From Rostratula benghalensis (lineage: Eukaryota; Chordata; Aves; Charadriiformes; Rostratulidae): a stretch of 64,000 nucleotides of DNA. How positions within the stretch are numbered: position 1 is the first letter of the stretch; every line of letters starts with the position of its first letter. Below, piece by piece: positions 11,292-21,300 of this stretch. A program made the translations under genes and the position numbers. The notes below the pieces were generated by a model that saw nothing but the letters and a program-made list of their open reading frames with translations, was not told where the DNA came from and made no database searches. The stretch covers positions 1,470,215 to 1,534,214 of the forward strand of contig VXAI01000018.1 of the NCBI GenBank assembly GCA_013399305.1. The letters are read 5' to 3'.

Positions 11292-12060
11292 GGTGCGGCG
11301 CGCCCCGCCCGGTGCCCAGGCCCGGCCCGGTTTACCTTTGCTCCCCGCCCTGCGGCCGGCCCCGGGGAGGCGGGCGGCGGAGGCGGGCGGGCGGCAGGGC
11401 CCGGCCCTGGCCCCGGCCCGGCGTGCGGCAGGGGCGGCGCTGCTCCCGCCCGGCCCCCTTCTTCCCTCCCCGCCGTTCTCGGCACGCCCGGGCCGGGCCA
11501 TTTGCTAACCCGGGTAAGGAGGCGGGGGGGGGGAGCAAGCGGCAGCCCCGGGGCAATCCGCGGCGGGCGGGGAGCGGGCAGGAGGGAGGTAGGAAGGAGA
11601 GGCGGCGGCAGCGCGGCTCCAGGCCCGGCAAGGTCGCCCCAAGGGCGCCCGCCGTCCCCAGGGAAGGAGACCCGGCGCGGCCATGGCCTCCTCCAAGCCC
11701 TTGGCCCGCTTCTGGGAGTGGGGCAGGAACATCATCTGCGTGGGGCGCAACTACGCCGAGCACGCCAAGGAGATGGGGAGCGCGCTGCCCCGGGAGCCCC
11801 TCTTCTTCCTCAAGCCTTCCTCGGCCTACGTGCGGGAAGGCTCCCCTATCCTCCGGCCCTACTACTGCAAGAACCTGCACCACGAAGTGGAGCTGGGGGT
11901 GGTGATTGGGAAGAGAGCCCAGGCTGTCCCCCAGGAGGCAGCCATGGAGCACGTGGCGGGTTATGCCCTCTGCTTGGACATGACGGCCAGGGACACCCAG
12001 GAGGAGTGCAAAAAGAAGGGTCTGCCCTGGACCTTGGCCAAGGGCTTTGGTTCGTCATGT
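10860..12060. promoter_or_regulatory. CpG island, bidirectional HAGH/FAHD1 promoter
   Basis: CG dinucleotides and G+C are very dense across this stretch compared with the AT-rich DNA before and after it. It contains HAGH exon 1 (minus) and the first half of FAHD1 (plus). The start codons face away from each other with 391 bases between them (11292-11682). I see GC-box-like GGAGGCGGGG at 11519-11528 running into a G10 run (11524-11533), and no clear TATA box. One GGCCATTTG near 11498 resembles a YY1 site on the minus strand. Transcription start sites are not defined by the sequence alone. Confidence 0.82.
11219..11291 (-). CDS. HAGH: HAGH coding exon 1 (mitochondrial leader)
   Basis: It encodes residues 1-24 and one base of codon 25. 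The peptide starts [20 protein letters not shown], hydrophobic with arginines and without acids, as expected of a mitochondrial presequence. ATG is at 11291-11289 in the context CACCATGC. The donor reads CTG|GTACGTGG. Confidence 0.85.
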
Positions 12061-12354
12061 CCAGTCAGTGACTTTGTGCCCAAGGAGAAGATCCCAGACC
12101 CTCACAAGCTGAAGATTTGGCTCAAGGTGAATGGAAAGCTGAGGCAAGAGGGGGAGACCTCCTCAATGATCTTCTCCATCCCTTACCTGATCAGCTACAT
12201 CAGCGAAATATTCACCCTGGAAGAAGGGGACTTGATTCTGACGGGGACTCCCGAAGGAGTTGGGTCTGTGCAGGCCAACGATGAGATAGAGGCCGGGATA
12301 AGTGACATCCTCTCCATGCGGTTTAAGGTGGTGCAGCAAACGCGAGGATCCTAA
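11683..12354 (+). CDS. FAHD1: acylpyruvate hydrolase / oxaloacetate decarboxylase FAHD1
   Basis: FAHD1 is a mitochondrial enzyme of the fumarylacetoacetate hydrolase fold that decarboxylates oxaloacetate and cleaves acylpyruvates. This is one intact exon of 223 residues; the human protein is 221-224. The start sits in a near-ideal context, GCGGCCATGGCC. The Mg2+ triad is present as E68 and E70 (NLHHEVELGVV) and D99 (ALCLDMTARD). The lid His/Glu pair is H27 and E30 (NYAEHAKEM), and K120 follows in PWTLAK. The C-terminal substrate-site motif LTGTPEGVG is intact. It stands head to head with HAGH in the shared CpG island, and tail to tail with MEIOB. Lack of introns is normal for this gene in vertebrates, so it need not be a retrocopy. 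Nothing suggests a pseudogene. Confidence 0.97.
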   Translation: MASSKPLARFWEWGRNIICVGRNYAEHAKEMGSALPREPLFFLKPSSAYVREGSPILRPYYCKNLHHEVELGVVIGKRAQAVPQEAAMEHVAGYALCLDMTARDTQEECKKKGLPWTLAKGFGSSCPVSDFVPKEKIPDPHKLKIWLKVNGKLRQEGETSSMIFSIPYLISYISEIFTLEEGDLILTGTPEGVGSVQANDEIEAGISDILSMRFKVVQQTRGS

Positions 12355-12760
12355 CCAGGAGCTGAGCTGGGACCCTGTCTGCATCAGAAGAGGCTCTTTT
12401 GGGAACATCTGGTGAACGAAGAAACACACAAGCTCTGCTGTACATTAAACACTTCTATGGCCCAAGCATCTAATGGACTGTCATACATCAAAGAGACATA
12501 ACTCATGAGCTCGAAACAGCCCATGGAAATTTCCATGGAGGCTTCAGCCTCCTTTGAGGCCATGAACCTGGAGTCCAACCCAGCTTGAGGCAGATTGTTA
12601 ATACCCAACCTGTACCTTGGAGCTGTTGGAGATGGCGCTGGGCAGCTGGGGAGGGGAGTGGGGCTGGCTGCCACCCTGTGTGCTCCTCCCTTCTGCTGAT
12701 GCTTCCAGCTTTGCCAATGTATTGCCTTAAAATAAAATAAAAAAAAAAAATTGAGCCATT
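12355..12760 (+). other. FAHD1: FAHD1 3' untranslated region (inferred)
   Basis: Sequence after TAA at 12352-12354 up to the first likely cleavage site. It contains ATTAAA at 12444-12449 and AATAAA at 12731-12736. No further coding sequence is seen. Confidence 0.6.
12731..12736 (+). terminator. FAHD1 poly(A) signal AATAAA
   Basis: AATAAAATAAAA begins here, about 380 bases after the FAHD1 stop, in a run of A. A GU-rich GGTGTGTGTAG lies about 75 bases further on. An alternative ATTAAA is at 12444-12449. Confidence 0.65.
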
Positions 12761-14916
12761 AAAATGGTGATGTAGGAGATAAAGCTCACCCATGCCATGT
12801 AAAATCAAAGGTGTGTGTAGCAGTCAATCAAAAATTACAGCTTCAGAAAGAATTTCTCTCCTCAGGGTGTTTTTAAAGTAGAAAGATGTTTGCTTTTTCA
12901 ATTAGTTTCACGATTCCTGCGTGCGTTTTCAAATGTACAAATTAAATGAGGATCGCTTTCCCTCCCACTCCAAGGGGTGTAATGCAGCAGGAAGTGTGCC
13001 AGATGCTTGGCAGATACTTTTTTTTTTCCCCCCAAACTGAGCTTTAAATATGCTTCTAAAAATAAAATAACACAGAAGATCAAGAAGAAAGCAGCTCATT
13101 GGTGAAGATCACCGGTAAACCTGTCTTTCCTTTTGCCGATTTAAATAAATTTTTAATAAAAATCTAACTGCAGCAATTGCCTTTACTTATACACCACAAT
13201 GCAACAGTTGGAGTTTGTAACTATTTCCAGCTGTTGGAAAGCTGTGCTGTGTGACTTTTCCCATTTCCAAACTCCAGCTGATTCAACACTCTCTACCAAC
13301 TTGCATGACAGCGAGTTCTCTTTCAATTCAACGGAGTGACAAAGTTGTAAAATATAATTTAAAAAACCCTCCCCTCACCCATCAAAACTTACAGTTTCAA
13401 AGGTTGCACAGAACTGTCTAATTTCTACCAAAACCAGATGGGTGTTTTTTTTTTTTTTTTTTTTACATACGTGCAAGCACCAAAGCTAAATGCTTCCATT
13501 TATTGGAGCCAGATCTTAACAGCCACTGGGAAAAGTTTTGTTTTAAAAAGTGCATTTGGAGGGTCTTACGGAGAAAATTTTTGCAGCCCAAAGATGGGCA
13601 CCTCTGTGACAGAGCAGCGTGGTCCGGGGTACTGGGAATCATGCAGTAACACGAAAGCAGAACGTGTTGCAGGAAGAAAATAAGCATTTTTTTCTATCAA
13701 CTTACTTCTCCAGCTGCGTGCATCTGCAGCGCTGCACACCCGCACGGGCACCAGCCCTGCAAACGCACACACATCTCACCTCACCGCAGTCCGCCTTGAC
13801 GTAAAGCACACGTAGAAGTTCCCGGTGTGATGAGGCCTAAATGCTGCAGACATTGTTCAGATTTCATCTAGAGGCAGCTCAAGGACCCGAGGGCAGCTGT
13901 AACAAGCGCTCAGCCGTGACACCTAGAACAGAGCTCACTGGAGTCAGATCGCTCCCTGGTTGAAGCCTCTGGCCGCCGGGAAGCCGTGCGCTCCCTTTGC
14001 TGCAACTCCGTGAGCTGGGCCAGGCAGAGAAGTGGCACAAACAGAGCTGGGCCGAGCAGGGAAATTCAGGTGAAAAATTCTTAAAGAGAAAGAATTAAAT
14101 TCACTTTCTGTACCATTTGTTTCTTTGCACTTCTCAAACGTTACCGTCTACGGCGACAGCGACAACGCAGCGTTCATGGTTTGGTTTTCAGCGCTGTGTA
14201 TCGACTGCTGAGCTGAGTTGTGATTAAAATTAATGGAAACACTCACTTCAACATTTCCTGGCCGTAACAGCCAATGCTTGGAAGTTGTTTATTGCTGCAA
14301 CAGGAGAGACACATTGACCCAATGCTAGCAATATATTTTTTTTTGTGTGCATTTAGTGCCTTGTTCCCACTCACATGAGGAGGGGGATGCAGTCTTGGAG
14401 TACTGCATGTCAAAATTCCCTGGTTTGTAGTTGTTTTCTGTTTGCCACACTGCTTTAGCAGGTAGCTAGGGAACCAGGGGTAATCTGAGTTCCTCAAGGA
14501 GTTCTACCCTACCCATTACTTTGCAAGAGAAGGGCTGTGCCATCTCCCCATTATTCGAAATAGGCCAACTCCCAGTATGCTCAGAAGGTGAGGACTGGTG
14601 ACTGTAGCAACTGCACCAGCTGCAGGGGAGGCTAAGGACAGAAATGGGTTTAAAAATAAGAAAAAAATCTATGAAGAAAGGCAAAGTGTACATACCTACG
14701 TCCTTTATGTTCAGCTAACAACTATCCTGGTGAAGAAGAGTCCTTTCTTTTCCACCACTTGTAGTCCTAGCTCGATTGTTTGGTTGTGAGAGGTCCCTGG
14801 CAATTGGTTACTCCGTGCTAATGAGACTTAGTCTGCCCTAAAGAAAAGCAGCCTCACAAACCCCATGGCTGTTTCCAGGCCTCTGCAGTTGCCAGAAGTT
14901 CTGTGTTTTGACTCGT
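12761..14916. other. FAHD1-MEIOB tail-to-tail spacer
   Basis: About 2.2 kb between two convergent 3' ends. It holds a T20 run (13445-13464) and a short moderately CpG-containing patch near 13700-14180. No exon, RNA gene or known repeat family is recognised. Confidence 0.6.
13445..13464. repeat. T20 homopolymer
   Basis: Twenty consecutive T followed by ACATACG, in the FAHD1-MEIOB spacer. Confidence 0.85.
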
Positions 14917-14958
14917 CACCATACACCACAAACCCAGGCAATATTTCAAAGCAGGTCT

Positions 14959-14964
14959 TTTATT
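14959..14964 (-). terminator. MEIOB poly(A) signal AATAAA
   Basis: TTTATT on the plus strand is AATAAA on the minus strand, about 300 bases after the MEIOB stop. Minus-strand GU-rich sequence GGTTTGTGGTGTATGGTG follows at 14935-14918, about 25-40 bases beyond, as expected of a downstream element. Confidence 0.75.
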
Positions 14965-15265
14965 TTTTTGAACTAACACAGAAGTAGCAAGGCAGTTAAA
15001 AACATAAAAGCTGAACAGATCCCTCTTATACTCGCTATTCTTTCTGGTTCTCTCAAATATGTTCTAAACGGAGGGAATAAAGCTTCCACCCCCCTTTGCA
15101 AGGGGTTGAATTCAGTAGAACTAACAAGATCAACACAGAAGCCCACTTACAGGTATCAATAATGCAGACTCCTTCTTTACTGTCAGAACACACTCAGCAA
15201 AATACGATGACACCAGCATTCTACCTCTAATAACACCACGATGAAAGGCTTTTTCCTCACTGTTA

Positions 15266-15394
15266 TTAATAGTGCAATCTCTTATTTCCAGTCTCTTTTC
15301 CCAACAAGCTCTGACTGGCCTCTGCAGGCTCTGCCAGTTTGCACGACAGAACATTCACTTTCAGCCGGGTTCTCCAACTGGGTGACAAAGTAAC
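15266..15394 (-). CDS. MEIOB: MEIOB coding exon 13 with stop
   Basis: It encodes the last 42 residues, with the conserved [16 protein letters not shown], and ends GNKRLHY then TAA at 15268-15266. The bird tail is a few residues longer than my memory of the human one. Acceptor TTTTTACAG|GTTACT. Confidence 0.9.
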   Translation of the reverse strand, partial: VTLSPSWRTRLKVNVLSCKLAEPAEASQSLLGKETGNKRLHY

Positions 15395-18300
15395 CTGTAA
15401 AAATAATTAAGGGGTTTTGTTTTTATTGCTGTATAGCACTTCAAAATATATTCTTTTCAAATATCACACAGCACGTTTAATTGACAGATTTGGTTATACG
15501 TATTTTACATTATTTTATGTATGAGTACACATACTCTATGCTATTATACCTGTCACTACCAAAGTGAAACACTTTCATTTTTTCCTGGAAATAGAGGCAC
15601 AGGGTGGGGGAGATGGGAGGGTAAGAACAGTTTTGCTGGGAAAGGCAAGTTTTTAAAAGGGGAGTTGTCCTCAGACAGATCTGTGTAAAGGGAATCCAGT
15701 CCAGTATACAGCATCCCATGAAAAAAAATAACATTACAAGTAATAGCAGATCTTTCAACAATTGTTCCAGGTGTGTGAATCCAGTATTTTTGTTGCTTTA
15801 AGGGAAATTGCAAATTTTAAACATACCTAATCACATTATTTCCAAAAATACAGGTAACTAAGAAATTACACAGGTAACCCCAGCTACCATACAGTCTATT
15901 ACATATATTGAATGGATCTTGTTTTTGCAAAATATTTGTTATAACTATATATTGCAAACCTACAGCCTTAGAAGTCAGTGACTAAATCATGTACACATGC
16001 ATTTGAAATACCAGCTCCTTAATCAGTGTTGACTAAGAGCAATTTGTGCCTTTCACTATTTGCCTGAAAGAGGCCTGTATGTATCTGATCCTGCAGGGAC
16101 ATCCTCCAGTGCCGAAATTATGACAAAGACTATTTACTTGGAACACTCAGAAGATGTACAAAAACTAATGCTTATTTTTAAAAGTTCAGCAGAACAGACA
16201 TGGAATTTTTCAGCACTAAATATACTACCGAATGGGAAACAGCCACTGTTTTAAATTAACATTAAACACTAACTTTAAAATAAATCTTGCTTCGTTCCAA
16301 AAGAAGTTGCCATTTCAACGCAGTCGTCTTGTCTTCTGTTAGAGCAAGGAACTCGTGGACCTGTTAATAACAGGACATAACAGAATACTTCTCTAGCATA
16401 TAGTTATAACAACATCTCCACAACAAAATGATGATGAAAAGAGCATCTTACACATTTTTAAAATACATTCTTAGGCTGTATTTTACCTCTTTAGCATAGT
16501 GTTTGGTGTAATACATGTAATGAAGACAGCCAGATTAATCAGAATAAATTGCAGCCTTTTTCTCAGAAAAGTGTAAATCCATTAAAATAAAGCAGTATTC
16601 TGATTAGGGTGTTCACTCTAACATTTAACACATTTCTTCTTATTAGCAGCTACTGACTTCTAACTTTCAGCTTGTTAAAAAGCTCTCCATGTGTATGTAT
16701 CCATATCCATACACTTTTTTTTAAATTGGTGTACACACACACACATATACAAATAACATTTACATATATTTGTAATTTTCATCAAGGCTCACAGCTCAGA
16801 TCAAATAAGAACAACCCCATTTATTTCTACTTACTGTGCAGCCTAATGCTTCCTCAGCTACACAGTCAGAGAGGTAACAAGAATAAAGAGTGCCTGTGTG
16901 ATCTGTCAGATCAACGAGTATGTCAAAGCTTGCAAAAGTTGACTTTAAATCTGAAGAGACGTCACTGCAGAAAGTGCATGTGTTTGACATTTCATTCACT
17001 ATAAAACGGCATATTGAACTGAAACAGAAGAAGACAATTAATGCATATATGCAATTCCTTCTTGTTTGAAACTCTTTTCTAGACTGAGATTTCCCAAGAG
17101 ACTTTTCATCTTTGAAAAAAATTCTTCATCTTCTAAACTCTTAAGTCTGTTTGAGACAAAGCGGCCTCTTTCTTCTTCTCTTGTAGGACCAAGAAAATGC
17201 AAGTCCTTCATAAAGCCAGCTCCTCTCCCTTGCTACTTCTGGAAGTCTGCACAACAGGAATCCACATGGCATCCCCCAGAGGACTTTATTGCTTGTCTGG
17301 AACTAAACTAAAATATTGTCCTATCTAATTTGGGCCAGGGGAAGAAGGACAGGCACTTTTTAATACAAATTTGAAACAGGCAGTTGCTTACCATCTGTTG
17401 CGAATAACTTTAGATGTATTATCATCAATGTCCAGAGTAGAAATGTAGCCATAAATAATGCCATAGAGCGGTGCAAGTTTCCCATCACTCTGTAAAGCTT
17501 TTTCTTTCAGCTGTTCCACGGTATAAACATCAACTATGGTCTCCACTAAAAGATTAAAAGACATGTTAAGTGCGTCTGAGAAAGAAGCAAAGCAGAATAT
17601 CAAAACCAAAATGGATCTCAAGCTAATAAAAAAGGAGAATATTTGATGTGAAGCACCAGAAAAACCTCCTCCTTTTTGAAGCAGGCTCAGCATTTGGGGA
17701 CAAAAAAAAATAAAACAAAAGGGGACTCAAATTAGGAAAATATGTCATTTTTAACTTTTGTACCCCCCAAAATGAGGTTTTGGCAAAAACTTTCCCTCTC
17801 CATTTTTCATACTTATTCAAGACAGAAAGAACATGCCAGGCATGCTGCAAGTTGGCATAGTCACCAACCCTGAAGATACATAACCAATAATATCAGAGGT
17901 AGCCCCAGTAAAAACAGTCCAAACTTTAAATATTCAGCCAGGTGGTTATACCTTGGAGTTTTTCTATGAACACACAGAGCCAGAACTTGATAGTTCAGCT
18001 GTCCTATGAAACTCCACTATATAGTTAAATAAAATCAAAGTTTCATGCTTACAATTAACAGAGTCTTTTGACTGCTCCTCCATTTTATCATGCAAAGCTC
18101 CAAATTGTGCACTCTCCTTGATGAAGCTGAAGAGAACATTTGCTTCTGCTGTTTCTTGAAAACGTATTTTTAAAAGTTATTTATTTATATATAGCACATA
18201 AAAATAACAGCATAATTATGTTTTACAACTTTTTACTCTGGCAGTGCCAATGTGTCTCTTGAATTAGCCAAGAGGTGATCTTCTCTTTTTTACTTCACCT

Positions 18301-21300
18301 TTTAGTCCTACGTGGAATATATGAAGGCTGCTTAGATGAAAATAATTTTTTTAAAAATTTAAAAAGTTAAAAGGGTAGAAGCCAAAAGCATTAGTCACTA
18401 CATAATGGACAAGAAGTAAGGAACTTTCTGAGGCAAGAAGGCAGAAGAAAACAGGCCTCCAATAGATTAATTTATGCATTCTAGCCTACAATGATTGCTA
18501 ATACCAAAGCAATACTTCAGCAGCTCTTACCTGGATTAGTTGTAATGATGGTTTTTGATATCACAGTTGCAGTCATACAGTTCCTAAATTTGTCAAAATT
18601 TATTCTCACATCTGATGCAAATATTACTGTGTGCAAGAAAAGCCAAACAATCCTCTTACTGTAGAGTAAGTATCACGTTAAGAACTGCAGTAAAAACATA
18701 AACCCCAGACTATTATACCTGTTTCTCGTGGGATCCAAGTCTGTGCAAGCTGGATAGATTCATTATCCCAACTAAATTTAAAAAAAAAAAGTTAGAGCAT
18801 CAAAACATTTTTGCAATAGCACTTGAACTGTTTAGTACTAAACTACTATATTATATAGTTATAATTTAATTGGTCAAAGGGGACACAACCCCTGTATTAC
18901 TTGCACATGAAAATGAAATGCCATGTGTATCTATAGGCATCTAAGTTTGCAGCCAGCCATGATGCCTTACGTATGGTCTAATTCAGTCCCTATTTCATCC
19001 TATGCCAAGCAGGATTAAATAAAGGACTATTAGATTGTTCAAAATGGTTAAATGCAGACTATACCTGGAAAGATACTGTGTTTTTCAAAGCCTTGACAGA
19101 AGTAATTTCTAAAGCAAATCACAGTCAAAGTAACTGCTTATCAGCTGAGCCTTTTCTGTGGGAACAAGCTGATTGCTCACATCACTAGGCCAGATGTTCA
19201 GCCAGCCTTCCAACAGTGGAGTCCTTGTGACTGTGGATGATCAGACTACAGTGAGGTCAGTGGTATCCCTCAAAAATGATAATTTGATGGTTAGAACCCC
19301 TGATAAAATCTCACTCAGGTCCTCCTAAGTTTGAATGGCAAGAATACTGCCAAAGCACAGCTTTGTTCTGGTGGTTGTTTTTTTTTCTTAATCCTTGGAA
19401 AAAAGATTTAAAATATTTACTTTTCATCTAGCATTGCTCAACCACCCCTTCTCAATGGCCTCTGAAATATCTTCACTGCAATGCTGTTGCTCAAGGTTTT
19501 CCTCAATCTTTGACTCTACCTATGACTACGAAAGTGCAAAAGGCAGTGTTTAGGGTAGCCCCAGCAGCACCACCTCCTCTCTGCTTCTGCGGACTCCTGA
19601 AGTCTACAGCTCTCTATCACGACATACCAGCACTCAAACAAGAGTATCAGAGCTGCTGCTGCAAATTAACATCACTGGCAGCGAACTTCACACCACAAAT
19701 GTTTATTAGTGTTCACAGACTGATAACACAGTTTCTAACTCGGAGAGCAATGCTATCCTGCTGCTCCTGTCTGGGGAACAAAGGTCATTTCAATCAACAC
19801 ACAGCAAACCCAGCACAAAAAAATACCCACGTAATCTCCTATGTAGATAAACCTCAAGTTTACTGAGCAAACTATGGGCCAAATGCAAATGTTCCCGGGT
19901 AAACAAATCGCTGTTTACATGCATGAATGGTATGGATGCAGTCATGTTTGTAAATACGGACAAAAGAGTATCAAAATGTTTCTGCCCTATTTAAAATATT
20001 TTAAAACTATTTCAACCTATTTCCATTCATTTTAAAAAGGAAGCATGCTCCTCTTCCACTCCCCTCCCCACCCCCCCAAGTTTGTGGAAGAAATGTACTG
20101 CCTTTGCAGATGTTTCTAAATGCCATTTCCTGAATTAGTTCAAATTTCCACATTAATGTAACCATTTGGAACTGAGCTGCATTTTGCCATTCATGAGCTA
20201 GCAGTCTGTCAGTAAGTCATAAAACTAGACATTATATATGCAGTCCCTCTAATGATTCTTTTTTTCAAGGCTCTGTTGCTTATTGCTGCCTTATCACAGT
20301 TGCCACCCAAATAGCAATACAATTAAATTAAAAGACAGTGTTACAACAGTATGTATTATAATTCTTCACCTACTCTTGCACTAATTTGTGTATCTTAGTG
20401 AATTAAAAAGCATTTTACCATACTATTGGGAAAGACATCTCCGTTTCATCATACAGCTTTACTTCACACCTCTGACCTTTTCTTTTGTCTGAAGTCATAA
20501 AATACTTTGGTTCCCCAACCTTTAAGAAAAAAAGAGAAGCAGTCACTTTTTCCATACTAGGAGAATACAAATCATAACCTAGAAAACAGAAGAGATAAAA
20601 ATGATGGGGAAACACCCTGTAGAATCCTAAAAAACAAAACAAAACAAAAAAACCCCAACCTAAAAAACCCGCCCCAAGCCCCAGCCCAACCCATGTACAT
20701 CACTAAAGGTTTAACGACAGTAATTCTACTTCAAGACAAAGGGACATACTTAATTTTATAAAAATCTGCAGATTACATATTTTCAAGATATCTACTGTTT
20801 GTAGATGCGTGATTTCAAAGAGACAACTGATGCAGGACATTTCCATTCCTTTAATTCTCCCCCCCCTTCCATGTTGATGAAAGTCTTAAGTAGCTCATAT
20901 GGTTATTGTAAGTCTGCTGAAGTGACTGCCAACCTAAAAAACCAAACCAAACCAGTGATTCCTGTCCAATATCAGCCCCCAAACATTCACATTTAAGTCA
21001 ATTAAGTTGCCCACAGTACAGTAGACAAACACTGCTTTGTTGTGGCTTCTTAACTTACTGACATTACAGCTGCTAGCACGTTAAGGATTCTTCCATCAAG
21101 GCTTTGTCCATTTGCAATAATATCACCCAGTGAATAATAATCCTGAGGGTCCTTGACAGGCAGATGCAACAGAGACAGTAGTTTGGTGTCCATTTCATAA
21201 CAGGAAGAGGTTTTGACCACGGAATGATTTTCACTGAGCAATAATTTGTAGCAACTAAATAATATGCACAAAACATCACATTGATCAGCCTTCACTCAGC

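Noticed and set aside
10790..11905. 371-codon plus-strand open frame over HAGH exon 1 and the FAHD1 start
   Set aside because: Pro/Arg/Gly-rich composition produced by the CpG island. It overlaps FAHD1 in another frame and HAGH exon 1 on the opposite strand, and has no domain.
11683..12354. FAHD1 as a retrocopy or pseudogene
   Set aside because: It is the syntenic gene with an own CpG promoter, intact frame and all catalytic residues; a single coding exon is usual for FAHD1.
19510..19866. 118-codon plus-strand open frame in a MEIOB intron
   Set aside because: Single short frame antisense to the gene, without motif or splice context.
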